A stretch of DNA of 64,000 bases from Gilliamella sp. wkB171. GTDB taxonomy: Bacteria; Pseudomonadota; Gammaproteobacteria; Enterobacterales; Orbaceae. The notes beneath the pieces are model-generated. The model made no database searches. It had not been told where the DNA came from and saw nothing but the letters and a program-made list of their open reading frames with translations. The stretch covers positions 124,001 through 188,000 of the forward strand of contig NZ_LYST01000043.1 of assembly GCF_001693755.1 (NCBI RefSeq), read 5' to 3'. The translations under genes were made by a program, and so were the position numbers. Shown here piece by piece: positions 1-8,516 of the stretch (its first letter is position 1; each line of letters opens with the position of its first letter).

Positions 1-27
1 TGTTGGATTACAAATTTGTTCACTCAT
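1..27 (-). CDS. Start of an unidentified gene (partial)
   Basis: Nine codons are visible on the minus strand, reading MSEQICNPT, before the window edge. A strong ribosome binding site (AGGAG) lies about 8 bases upstream of the ATG, in the plus-strand stretch cttttttctcct-like at 28-40. This supports a true gene start, but nothing can be said about function from nine residues. Confidence 0.5.
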
Positions 28-452
28 CGTTTTTTCTCCTAAGTTAAATACGTTTATATAAAAACCAAAATAACTTAAATAAAATTATTAAAATAAAACA
101 AAATACTATTTCGAAAAATTATGCAGTAAATAAATTAAATATATGTGATGGAAAACTTACTATTTGTTTTTATATCATCACCCTTATGTAGGAATGGGAA
201 TATTGGGTGAATTGTTACAGATAGCTATCCTTGGCAGGTTAATAGGACCGTGAATAATATTAAACGTTGAATTATTTATTGGCTAAATATTATTCTTTTT
301 TAGTCTAGCAAATAAATTAATATTAAGCCAGATATAACCAATTACATTACCTTGTTATGATTTGAATTCGTCAGTTTATTAAAACTGAAATGTTGTATAT
401 TAAGCATAAATATACTATCTGTCTTTCTGTGTAGTAATTAGACGTGACCGAT
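28..452. other. Intergenic spacer, AT-rich
   Basis: Apart from the ribosome binding site at about 28-40, this 425-base stretch holds no convincing gene, RNA or terminator. It should contain the promoter of the partial minus-strand gene at 1-27 and the 3' end of the lipoprotein transcript. Confidence 0.4.
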
Positions 453-902
453 TTAATCTTCATCACAGTCATCAGGTTGTATTTCAACTATGATTATTTC
501 TTGATCATCAATATAATAATGATAGTTTGCGCCATTTGGAAAAAAATGCTTTAGCTGTTTCACTTCATCATTATCACTACAATAAGTTTTAAGCAATTTA
601 TCACGAATCGTATCTTGAGTTGTTGGCAATAAGAGAGCATATTTAGAGATATTTTTTACTTCGTATTTATAATTAATAACGTTATCTTTTTTGTAAATAT
701 CGACCAAAGTGGTAAGCGCATCAACAAATATGGGTAATTTTTTTTTAACAGGATTAATGACTAAATCATCAACTGTGCTATTTTCCTTTGATGATGAACT
801 AGTATTATTATTCTCATTTGAAGGTGAATCATTTTTCTTATTATCACAATTAATTAACAAACAACACATTAATAGCAAAGCAATTATCTTAAAATTCGTC
901 AT
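453..902 (-). CDS. Small lipoprotein of unknown function
   Basis: A 149-residue protein with a short positively charged start, a hydrophobic stretch (residues 6-17) and a lipobox LLINC with the acylated cysteine at residue 19. Residues 20-45 are a low-complexity Asn/Ser/Asp linker typical of an unstructured tether in envelope lipoproteins. The remaining ~100 residues are acidic and end in a DEDE-like tail; no family is recognised. The residues after the cysteine (DNKK) include Asp at +2, which in enterobacteria favours retention in the inner membrane. It stands alone, divergent from the ilv operon. Confidence 0.65.
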   Translation of the reverse strand: MTNFKIIALLLMCCLLINCDNKKNDSPSNENNNTSSSSKENSTVDDLVINPVKKKLPIFVDALTTLVDIYKKDNVINYKYEVKNISKYALLLPTTQDTIRDKLLKTYCSDNDEVKQLKHFFPNGANYHYYIDDQEIIIVEIQPDDCDED

Positions 903-1437
903 ATTTGTCTTTCCCTTTTAATTACTGAATAACCGATACTTTTGTATATAAATTTTATGCAGTCTTCTTTGAAAAGATAATGAAGAACGTTAGAAAATAT
1001 TGTTAATAAAACAGCGATAAAACATCGCTAAAATAGCGCATTAATCTGATTGAAAAATAATTATTAGAATTACTTAGTTTTGGTTCTGAAATAATGTTTA
1101 ATTAATAATAACATTTAACACTGTATCGCTAATCGATAAAATCGCTGCTTTATAATTTGTGACTAAGCTAAAAGTTAACTATAAACGACTATTATTGATG
1201 TGTGACAAAAAATTTTTACTGTTTAAACTGATCTTATATTAATCTATTTTTATTTTATTGAATAGAGACAACAATTCAATTAATTGATCGTATTCGATGA
1301 CGTTATTGTTACCTCGTTTTACCAAAAATTTTCACAAGCTATACTCATTAATTAAAAAAAAGTTGCACTTTTTTTAAAAACGAGTATTTTGTTAAAAATA
1401 ACTTTTTGAAAATGACATAATTTTAATATATAAGCTT
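903..1437. other. Spacer upstream of the ilv operon
   Basis: 535 AT-rich bases between the divergent lipoprotein gene and the ilv leader. A short hairpin (AGCGAT at 1013-1018 with ATCGCT at 1024-1029) is the only local structure seen. The ilv promoter must lie near the right end. No gene is supported here. Confidence 0.4.
1363..1390 (+). promoter_or_regulatory. Possible ilv operon promoter
   Basis: TTGCAC at 1363-1368 and TATTTT at 1385-1390 are separated by 16 bases, which would place the transcript start about 40 bases before the ilvL start codon, as expected for an attenuated operon. The -10 match is weak and other AT-rich hexamers are nearby, so this is a guess based on position. Confidence 0.3.
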
Positions 1438-1521
1438 ATGAACTTTTTACGTAAAAACGTCCTCATTAATATCCTAGTCAGCGTGGTCATTATTCCTGCG
1501 CGGGGGCGTTTTTCGATGTAA
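1438..1521 (+). CDS. ilvL: ilv operon leader peptide IlvL
   Basis: A 27-codon reading frame starting ATG AAC TTT and ending TCG ATG TAA. Eleven codons specify the three regulatory amino acids: Leu (TTA, CTC, CTA), Ile (ATT, ATC, ATT, ATT) and Val (GTC, GTC, GTG, GTC), concentrated between residues 8 and 19. The same composition marks the enterobacterial ilvGMEDA leader. Its 3' codons (Pro-Ala-Arg-Gly) carry the GGGGGCG segment that can pair with the left arm of the downstream terminator. Ribosome stalling on scarce Ile, Leu or Val tRNA would therefore favour read-through into ilvG. No strong Shine-Dalgarno is visible. Confidence 0.85.
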   Translation: MNFLRKNVLINILVSVVIIPARGRFSM

Positions 1522-1543
1522 AAATATGTTTATACATAGAATT

Positions 1544-1576
1544 AAAACCCCCGCCCCCAAAAGCGGGGGTTTTTTT
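1544..1576 (+). terminator. ilv attenuator terminator
   Basis: Stem AAAACCCCCGC (1544-1554) pairs with GCGGGGGTTTT (1563-1573), loop of 8 bases, followed by T's to 1576. The left arm and adjoining C run (1548-1558) can instead pair with GCGGGGGCG at 1500-1508 inside ilvL, giving an antiterminator: GCGGGGG 1500-1506 with 1548-1554, or GGGGGCG 1502-1508 with 1552-1558. This is the expected geometry of transcription attenuation. Confidence 0.88.
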
Positions 1577-1616
1577 ATGAATAATAAATGAGCTGAATAA
1601 AATAAGTGAGGAAGAA

Positions 1617-3296
1617 ATGTTAGGAACACAGTGGATAGTAAAAACCTTAAAAGAAAAAGGCGTCACCACCGTTTTTGGATATCCTGGTGGACAAATTATG
1701 CCTCTTTATGACGCTCTTTATGATGGTGGTATTGAACATGTTTTATGCCGCCACGAACAAGGTGCGGCTATGGCAGCCATAGGCTATGCTAGGGCCACCG
1801 GCAAAATTGGCGTTTGTATTGCAACTTCTGGACCCGGGGCAACCAATATTATTACCGGACTTGCTGATGCGTTGATTGATTCGGTTCCGATTGTTGCCAT
1901 AACAGGGCAAGTTCCAAATAAATTAATTGGTACCGATGCATTTCAAGAAGTGGATGTTTTGGGATTATCATTAGCTTGCACTAAACACAGTTATTTAATT
2001 GATCAAGCAGAAAACTTACCCAACATTTTAGAAGAGGCTTTTTATTTAGCTAATTCAGGCAGGCCAGGACCAATACTTATTGATGTTCCTAAAGATATTC
2101 AGCTTGCAGATCTTAATTATCAAAAATATTTATCGCCAATCACAACTCAACGTAATCTTACTAATACTTCAAAATCAAATATCTCCCCTGCTGACATTGA
2201 ACTTGCTAAAACCATGATATCCCAAGCTAAAAAACCCATGCTATATATTGGCGGTGGGGTTGGCTTATCTGGCGCGATTGATGAGCTTAGACAGTTTATG
2301 AATTTTACTCAAATACCAAGTGTATCAACACTTAAAGGTTTGGGCGCTGCTGATATTAATAACCCTTATTATCTAGGGCTAATTGGTATGCATGGTTCAA
2401 AAGCAGCTAATTTAGCTGTGCAAGAGTGTGATCTATTAATTGCTTTAGGTGTAAGGTTTGATGACCGGGTCACTGGCAATTTAAATGAATTTGCTCGACA
2501 TGCCAAAGTGATTCACATCGATATTGATCAAGCTGAAATTAATAAATTAAAGCAAACCCATTTAGGATTACAAGGTGATATTAAAAACGTTTTACCACTG
2601 ATTCATCAAACTGTTACGATAGATGACTGGCATAACAAAATTCAAGAATTGAAAAACCTATATCCAACTCGTTATGATCATCCTGGCGATCCAATTTATG
2701 CACCAGCATTATTAAAAATACTATCTGAGCGAAAATCACCCACTACAATTGTAACAACCGATGTCGGTCAACACCAAATGTGGACGGCACAACATATGCA
2801 ATTTAATGATCCCAAAAATTTTATTACCTCAAGTGGACTCGGCACCATGGGATTTGGATTACCTGCGGCAATTGGCGCTCAACTCGCCAGACCTAATGAC
2901 TGTGTAATTTGTATTTCTGGTGATGGTTCTATCATGATGAATATTCAAGAACTCACTACAATTAAACGTAAAAAGTTACCGATAAAGATTGTTTTAATTG
3001 ATAATCAACGTTTAGGTATGGTTAGGCAATGGCAAGAGTTATTTTTTAACCAACGCTATAGTGAGACTAATTTATCTGATAACCCCGATTTTTTAATGCT
3101 AGCCAAAGCATTTGATATAGAGGGTGAAAAAATAACAAAAAAATCTGAAATTGAACCAGCAATAACTAACATGCTCAATTCGCCTAATGCTTATTTATTG
3201 CATGTTTGCATTGATGAATTAGAAAACGTTTGGCCATTAGTACCACCTGGTGCATCTAATGAAAATATGTTAGATAAAAAGGGAAACAATAAATGA
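1617..3296 (+). CDS. ilvG: Acetolactate synthase II, large subunit
   Basis: Thiamine-diphosphate enzyme condensing two pyruvates to acetolactate, or pyruvate with 2-oxobutyrate to acetohydroxybutyrate, the first common step of Val/Leu and Ile synthesis. The 559-residue protein has the three expected domains: N-terminal TPP domain with the catalytic Glu47 in CRHEQGA, a central FAD-type domain (about 190-330), and a C-terminal TPP domain with GDGS at 435-438. The frame is full length and uninterrupted, unlike the frameshifted ilvG of E. coli K-12, so isozyme II should be active. A GAGGAAGA ribosome site precedes the ATG. The TGA stop overlaps the ilvM ATG, so the two subunits are translationally coupled. 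Confidence 0.95.
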   Translation: MLGTQWIVKTLKEKGVTTVFGYPGGQIMPLYDALYDGGIEHVLCRHEQGAAMAAIGYARATGKIGVCIATSGPGATNIITGLADALIDSVPIVAITGQVPNKLIGTDAFQEVDVLGLSLACTKHSYLIDQAENLPNILEEAFYLANSGRPGPILIDVPKDIQLADLNYQKYLSPITTQRNLTNTSKSNISPADIELAKTMISQAKKPMLYIGGGVGLSGAIDELRQFMNFTQIPSVSTLKGLGAADINNPYYLGLIGMHGSKAANLAVQECDLLIALGVRFDDRVTGNLNEFARHAKVIHIDIDQAEINKLKQTHLGLQGDIKNVLPLIHQTVTIDDWHNKIQELKNLYPTRYDHPGDPIYAPALLKILSERKSPTTIVTTDVGQHQMWTAQHMQFNDPKNFITSSGLGTMGFGLPAAIGAQLARPNDCVICISGDGSIMMNIQELTTIKRKKLPIKIVLIDNQRLGMVRQWQELFFNQRYSETNLSDNPDFLMLAKAFDIEGEKITKKSEIEPAITNMLNSPNAYLLHVCIDELENVWPLVPPGASNENMLDKKGNNK

Positions 3297-3529
3297 TGAA
3301 TGAAAGAACGAAACAGCAAATATGCATAAAAGCTTATGACAATTTAGGGGCGCTAGAGCGTATTTTACGTGTCATTCGTCATCGTGGTGCGCATATTGAA
3401 AACTTAACAATGCAAATTGAAGATCAACATATTTTTGCCTTAGTGTTGACATGCACCACAGAACGCAGCGTTTCAGCTTTATGCAATCAAATTAACAAAT
3501 TAGTGGATGTGATTTCAGTTGAAATATGA
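3293..3529 (+). CDS. ilvM: Acetolactate synthase II, small regulatory subunit
   Basis: A 78-residue ACT-domain protein containing the conserved stretch [12 protein letters not shown] and ending in [11 protein letters not shown], matching IlvM (87 residues in E. coli, slightly longer tail). It activates IlvG and stabilises the holoenzyme. The start codon shares ATGA with the end of ilvG; a second ATG follows immediately. Position between ilvG and ilvE is that of the enterobacterial operon. Confidence 0.9.
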   Translation: MMNERTKQQICIKAYDNLGALERILRVIRHRGAHIENLTMQIEDQHIFALVLTCTTERSVSALCNQINKLVDVISVEI

Positions 3530-3534
3530 ATTTG

Positions 3535-3558
3535 TTTCATCGATAACTGTCGATGAAA
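3535..3558 (+). other. Hairpin between ilvM and ilvE
   Basis: TTTCATCGA (3535-3543) and TCGATGAAA (3550-3558) form a perfect 9-bp stem with a 6-base loop just after the ilvM stop. No T run follows, so it is more likely an mRNA stability or processing element than a strong terminator. Confidence 0.5.
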
Positions 3559-3689
3559 GAATAATTAAAAATAATATAGATATATTTAGAAAGTTAAACA
3601 AAGTTAATAGTATAATGCTTGACCTTTAAAAGAATAAAGATAAAGCAACATACTTGCTTAACAAAAAGTAAAATTGAGAGGAAAACAAA

Positions 3690-4619
3690 ATGGGTACTAC
3701 AGCGAAATCTGATTATATTTGGTTGAATGGTGAAATGGTTCCATGGGCTGATGCAAAAATACATGTCATGTCTCATGCTTTGCATTATGGTACCTCTGTT
3801 TTTGAAGGTGTGCGTTGTTATAACACACATAAAGGCCCGGTTATCTTTCGTCATAAAGAGCATGCTCAACGATTATTAAATTCAGCCAAGATTTATCGTT
3901 TTCCTGTCCCTTATACGTTAGAAGAGATCATGGAAGCAACACGCCAAGTCATCAAAAAAAATAATCTTGAAAGTGCATACATCCGCCCTTTAGTCTTTAT
4001 TGGTGATGTTGGCATGGGCGTTATTCCACCAGCCGGCTACAAAACCGATGTGATGATCGCGGCATTCCCATGGGGAGCTTATCTTGGTGAAGATGCCTTA
4101 GAACAAGGTATTGATGCAATGGTATCATCATGGAACCGTTTTGCACCAAATACTATCCCAGCAGCGGCTAAAGCGGGAGGGAACTACTTATCGTCACTAC
4201 TAATTGGATCAGAAGCTCGAGCTAATGGCTTCCAAGAAGGGATTGCGTTAGATGTAAATGGTCAGCTTTCTGAAGGTTCAGGCGAAAACCTATTTATCGT
4301 AAAAGACGGCATATTATTTACTCCATTACTATCATCATCAGCACTTCCGGGAATCACCCGTGATGCTATCATCACACTTGCACGTGATCTAGGAATTGAA
4401 GTACGTGAACAAACACTTTCACGTGAATCACTATACCTTGCTGACGAAGTATTTATGACAGGTACCGCGGCCGAAATCACACCAGTACGTAGTGTTGACC
4501 GAATTCAAGTTGGTATTGGTCGTTGTGGCCCAATCACAAAACAAATCCAACAAACTTTCTTTGGTTTATTCAACGGTAAAACCGAAGATAAATATGGTTG
4601 GTTAGATCCAGTTAAATAA
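3690..4619 (+). CDS. ilvE: Branched-chain amino acid aminotransferase
   Basis: PLP-dependent class IV aminotransferase that makes Ile, Val and Leu from their 2-oxo acids with glutamate. Its 309 residues equal the E. coli length. The N-terminus (DYIWLNGEMVPWADAK) and HALHYGTSVFEG are family signatures; the PLP lysine is Lys161 in AAAKAGGNYL. The SGENLFIV and TGTAAEITPV motifs of the cofactor phosphate site are present. A GAGAGGAAA ribosome site lies upstream. It is separated from ilvM by 160 bases with a hairpin, so an internal promoter is possible. Confidence 0.95.
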   Translation: MGTTAKSDYIWLNGEMVPWADAKIHVMSHALHYGTSVFEGVRCYNTHKGPVIFRHKEHAQRLLNSAKIYRFPVPYTLEEIMEATRQVIKKNNLESAYIRPLVFIGDVGMGVIPPAGYKTDVMIAAFPWGAYLGEDALEQGIDAMVSSWNRFAPNTIPAAAKAGGNYLSSLLIGSEARANGFQEGIALDVNGQLSEGSGENLFIVKDGILFTPLLSSSALPGITRDAIITLARDLGIEVREQTLSRESLYLADEVFMTGTAAEITPVRSVDRIQVGIGRCGPITKQIQQTFFGLFNGKTEDKYGWLDPVK

Positions 4620-4632
4620 ACGTTATTTTTCT

Positions 4633-4658
4633 AATCCACTAATTCATTTTAGTGGATT
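4633..4658 (+). other. Hairpin between ilvE and ilvD
   Basis: AATCCACTAA (4633-4642) pairs with TTAGTGGATT (4649-4658), a perfect 10-bp stem with a 6-base loop. It lacks a following T run and lies within the operon, so it may tune read-through or mRNA decay rather than end transcription. Confidence 0.5.
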
Positions 4659-4732
4659 GGCTATTTAAAATTACGATACAAAATTATCAACCGATAGGAA
4701 TCGGTCGCTACATAAAAAATTGGGAGCAAGAA

Positions 4733-6583
4733 ATGCCTAAATATCGTTCAGCCACCTCTATAGAAGGTCGCAACATGGCGGGTGCCCGCGCTTTATGGCG
4801 TGCAACAGGCGTAAAAAATGAAGACTTTGGTAAACCCATTATTGCGGTGGTTAACTCATTCACACAATTTGTACCTGGCCATGTTCATTTAAAAGATATA
4901 GGTCAGCTGGTAGCAAAAGAAATTGAAGCATGTGGTGGCATTGCCAAAGAATTTAATACAATTGCTGTCGATGACGGTATCGCCATGGGGCATGGTGGTA
5001 TGCTTTATTCATTACCATCACGAGAATTAATCGCTGACTCTGTAGAATACATGGTTAATGCCCATTGTGCTGACGCCATGATCTGTATTTCAAACTGTGA
5101 CAAAATCACACCAGGCATGTTAATGGCATCACTCCGTTTAAATATTCCAACGGTATTTGTGTCTGGTGGTCCAATGGAAGCAGGTAAAACTAAACTTTCA
5201 GATCAAATTATTAAGTTGGATTTAGTTGATGCCATGATTCAAAGCGCAAACCCAAATGTCAGTGATTCTGACAGCAAAGCTATTGAGGAATCAGCATGTC
5301 CAACTTGTGGTTCATGCTCGGGTATGTTTACCGCAAATTCAATGAACTGCTTAACTGAAGCTTTGGGCCTTTCATTACCAGGTAATGGATCATTAGTTGC
5401 AACGCACAAACAGCGCGAACAGCTATTTTTAAAAGCAGCTAAACGCATAGTTGAAATCACGAAACGTTATTATGAACATGATGATGAATCTTACCTTCCG
5501 CGTTCTATTGCAACTAAAGCTGCTTATGAAAATGCCATGTCTTTAGATATCGCCATGGGGGGGTCAACCAACACGGTGTTACACTTACTCGCCACAGCGC
5601 AAGAAGGTGAAATCGACTTTACTATGTCTGATATTGATAGATTATCACGTAAAGTCCCTCATTTATGTAAGGTTGCGCCAAGTACAGCGCTGTATCATAT
5701 GGAAGATGTACATAGAGCGGGTGGTGTGGTTTCTATCTTGTCTGAACTTGATAAAGCTGGATTACTTAATCGTGATGTTCACAATGTGTTGGGACTCTCT
5801 TTACACGAAACCTTTGCACAATATGATATCACCCAAACCAAAGATGAATCAGTGAAAAAAATGTATCGAAGCGGTCCTGCCGGTATTCGTACAACAAAAG
5901 CATTTTCACAAGATTGCTATTGGGATAGCTTAGATGATGACCGAGTAAATGGCTGTATTCGCGACAAAGAACACGCTTATAGCCAAGATGGAGGTCTTGC
6001 CACACTGTATGGTAACCTTGCAGAAGATGGCGCAATTGTTAAAACAGCTGGCGTTGCGGCTGAAAACTTAGTATTCCGCGGCCCTGCTAAAGTTTACGAA
6101 AGCCAAGAAGATGCGGTTGATGCAATCTTGGGAGGGCGAGTTGTTGAAGGTGATGTAGTTGTAATCATCTATGAAGGACCAAAAGGTGGACCTGGTATGC
6201 AAGAAATGCTTTACCCTACCAGCTATTTAAAATCAATGGGATTAGGCAAAAAATGTGCACTTATTACTGATGGTCGTTTTTCTGGTGGTTCTTCTGGTCT
6301 ATCCATTGGTCATATTTCACCTGAAGCGGCTAATGGTGGATTAATAGGATTAGTCCGTGATGGAGACATTATCGATATTGATATTCCAAACCGTAAATTA
6401 GTGTTAGATGTTCCTGTATCTGAACTTGAAAGACGTCGAGTGGCTGAAATGGAACGTGGCGATAAAGCCTTTACGCCTCATGATCGCGATCGCTATGTAT
6501 CATTTGCCCTTAAAGCCTATGCCAGTTTAGCAACAAGTGCCGACAAAGGCGCGGTTCGTGATAAAAGTAAATTAGGTGGCTAA
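4733..6583 (+). CDS. ilvD: Dihydroxy-acid dehydratase
   Basis: Fe-S dehydratase that converts dihydroxy-isovalerate and dihydroxy-methylvalerate to the 2-oxo acids of Val and Ile. From the ATG at 4733 the protein is 616 residues, the E. coli length, and starts [14 protein letters not shown] ribosome site at 4722-4726 supports this start over an upstream in-frame ATG at 4652, which would add 27 unrelated residues. Cysteine motifs [10 protein letters not shown] and [11 protein letters not shown] provide the cluster ligands, and [14 protein letters not shown] is present near the C-terminus. The stop overlaps the ilvA ribosome site. Confidence 0.95.
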   Translation: MPKYRSATSIEGRNMAGARALWRATGVKNEDFGKPIIAVVNSFTQFVPGHVHLKDIGQLVAKEIEACGGIAKEFNTIAVDDGIAMGHGGMLYSLPSRELIADSVEYMVNAHCADAMICISNCDKITPGMLMASLRLNIPTVFVSGGPMEAGKTKLSDQIIKLDLVDAMIQSANPNVSDSDSKAIEESACPTCGSCSGMFTANSMNCLTEALGLSLPGNGSLVATHKQREQLFLKAAKRIVEITKRYYEHDDESYLPRSIATKAAYENAMSLDIAMGGSTNTVLHLLATAQEGEIDFTMSDIDRLSRKVPHLCKVAPSTALYHMEDVHRAGGVVSILSELDKAGLLNRDVHNVLGLSLHETFAQYDITQTKDESVKKMYRSGPAGIRTTKAFSQDCYWDSLDDDRVNGCIRDKEHAYSQDGGLATLYGNLAEDGAIVKTAGVAAENLVFRGPAKVYESQEDAVDAILGGRVVEGDVVVIIYEGPKGGPGMQEMLYPTSYLKSMGLGKKCALITDGRFSGGSSGLSIGHISPEAANGGLIGLVRDGDIIDIDIPNRKLVLDVPVSELERRRVAEMERGDKAFTPHDRDRYVSFALKAYASLATSADKGAVRDKSKLGG

Positions 6584-6584
6584 T

Positions 6585-8126
6585 GTGAAAAAAGAAGAGA
6601 ATAAGCTCACTGGTGCAGATTATCTAAAAGCGACACTTTGTTCAGCCGTATATGATGTTGCACAAGTGACCCCGCTTGAAAAAATGGAAAAGATTTCTTT
6701 AAGGTTACATAACCAAATTTTTGTTAAACGGGAAGATCGCCAATTAGTACACAGTTTTAAAATTCGTGGTGCTCAAGCGATGATAGCAAGCCTTACCGAA
6801 GAACAGCGCAAACGAGGTGTAATTGCGGCATCGGCTGGTAACCATGCGCAAGGTGTTGCACTATCGGCGAGTAAATTAGGGATAAACTCCCTAATTGTGA
6901 TGCCATTAACCACCGCTGACATTAAGGTGGAAGCGGTAAAAGGTTTTGGTGGTGAGGTATTACTTTATGGCGCCAATTTTGATGAAGCAAAAGCCAAAGC
7001 AATAGAGCTGGTTGAAGAACAAAATCGCGTCTTTATCCCGCCTTTTGATCACCCCTTAGTGATTGCCGGGCAAGGAAGTATTGCTATGGAGTTACTACAG
7101 CAAAATGCTAAACTCGATCGCATATTTGTCCCTGTTGGGGGCGGCGGGCTTGCTGCGGGCATTGCAGTATTAATTAAGCAAATTATGCCATCAATCAAAG
7201 TGATTGCGGTTGAACCAGAAGATGCCGCATGTTTAAAAGCTGCTCTTGATGCGGGTAAACCTGTCGATTTAAATCGAGTAGGCTTATTTGCTGAAGGGGT
7301 TGCTGTTAAACGAATAGGTGATGAAACATTTAGACTTTGTCAACAGTACATTGATGATATTATCACTGTTGATAGTGACGAAATTTGCGCGGCAGTAAAA
7401 GATTTATTTGACGATGTGCGAGCAATTGCCGAACCATCAGGTGCAGTAGCCTTAGCAGGTCTGAAAAAGTATGTTGCTAAGCACAATATTTGTGGCGAAA
7501 ACCTGGCTCATATTTTATCTGGGGCTAATTTAAACTTTCATAGTTTACGTTACGTATCAGAACGCTGTGAACTAGGTGAAAAACGCGAAGTCCTTTTAGC
7601 TGTGACGATTCCAGAAAAGAAAGGTAGTTTTTTGAAATTTTGCCAACTGCTAGGTGGGCGTTCAGTCACTGAATTTAATTACCGTTATCATGATGAGCAA
7701 TCAGCATGCGTTTTTGTCGGCGTAAAAATTACCAAAAGTGACGAAAAAGATGAAATTATGCAGGAATTAATTTCAGCTGGTTATGCTGTGGTTGACTTGA
7801 CTGAAGATGAAATGGCTAAATTACATGTTCGATATATGATTGGTGGCAAACCATGCAAACATATTGAAGAGCAAGTATACAGTTTCGAATTTCCTGAATC
7901 ACAAGGTGCACTTCTTAAATTCTTGCAAACATTGGGCACAAATTGGAATATTTCAATGTTCCATTATCGCAGCCATGGCACGGATTATGGAAGAGTACTT
8001 GCCGCTTTTGAAATCGATGAAAGTAGCTATAATCAGTTTAATCAACATTTAACCGAACTCGGTTACGATTTTCATAATGAAACGCACAATCCATCACTTA
8101 AACTTTTCCTTACAAATCAATCGTAA
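6585..8126 (+). CDS. ilvA: Threonine deaminase, biosynthetic
   Basis: PLP enzyme that deaminates threonine to 2-oxobutyrate, the committed step of isoleucine synthesis. Catalytic domain with the PLP lysine in HSFKIRGA (Lys59), SAGNHAQG and the glycine-rich GGGGLAAG phosphate loop; two C-terminal ACT-like domains (about 320-505) bind Ile/Val for feedback. The start is a GTG. AGGTGG at 6574-6579 sits 5 bases before the GTG at 6585; an alternative in-frame GTG at 6576 (three codons earlier) overlaps ilvD and has no ribosome site. The length of 513 is close to the 514 of E. coli. It is the last gene of the operon. Confidence 0.94.
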   Translation: MKKEENKLTGADYLKATLCSAVYDVAQVTPLEKMEKISLRLHNQIFVKREDRQLVHSFKIRGAQAMIASLTEEQRKRGVIAASAGNHAQGVALSASKLGINSLIVMPLTTADIKVEAVKGFGGEVLLYGANFDEAKAKAIELVEEQNRVFIPPFDHPLVIAGQGSIAMELLQQNAKLDRIFVPVGGGGLAAGIAVLIKQIMPSIKVIAVEPEDAACLKAALDAGKPVDLNRVGLFAEGVAVKRIGDETFRLCQQYIDDIITVDSDEICAAVKDLFDDVRAIAEPSGAVALAGLKKYVAKHNICGENLAHILSGANLNFHSLRYVSERCELGEKREVLLAVTIPEKKGSFLKFCQLLGGRSVTEFNYRYHDEQSACVFVGVKITKSDEKDEIMQELISAGYAVVDLTEDEMAKLHVRYMIGGKPCKHIEEQVYSFEFPESQGALLKFLQTLGTNWNISMFHYRSHGTDYGRVLAAFEIDESSYNQFNQHLTELGYDFHNETHNPSLKLFLTNQS

Positions 8127-8516
8127 TTTTTAATAAAAATATGGATTACCCAAAAAATTATTGGGTAATCCTATTAAGATAACATTAAAGTATATTTGCT
8201 TGAATTTAACTCATTTTAACAACAACAAATGAAAAATTTAGCTAAATTTTAATTGTCTATTTTAAAGTAAAAATATCATCTGTTACCTATTGATTCCCAT
8301 AATTATTCAGTGCATATTAGTAGAATGTTTATGCAACAATTTTCAAGTCTAGTTAGGATGTGAATAGGGATGTTTGTCTTCTAATTCATTATTATTAATC
8401 AATAGGATATAACTCAATTTTGTTAATTATTATAGATGGAAAATAGTTATTTTCATCTAATGTTTATGCAAAAAGATGAGTTAAGAAAGTAACACTTAAC
8501 AACATAAGGATGATTC
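8127..8516. other. Spacer between ilvA and gcd
   Basis: 390 AT-rich bases. The left end holds the inverted repeat at 8143-8171. The right end holds the gcd ribosome site (ATAAGGATGA just before 8517). No small gene is convincing. Confidence 0.45.
8143..8171 (+). terminator. Inverted repeat ending the ilv operon
   Basis: GGATTACCCAA (8143-8153) and TTGGGTAATCC (8161-8171) form a perfect 11-bp stem with a 7-base loop, 16 bases after ilvA. It is not followed by a clear T run, so termination may be inefficient or factor-dependent. Confidence 0.55.

Noticed and set aside
1617-3296. Possible ilvG frameshift as in E. coli K-12
   Set aside because: The frame runs unbroken through both TPP domains and the C-terminus, so the gene is intact.
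3594-3869. 91-codon minus-strand frame upstream of and overlapping ilvE
   Set aside because: It overlaps the ilvE promoter region and N-terminus in antisense, and no family or ribosome site supports it.
4652-4732. Upstream extension of ilvD
   Set aside because: The 27 added residues are unrelated to the family and overlap the intercistronic hairpin; the ATG at 4733 has the ribosome site and gives the standard length.
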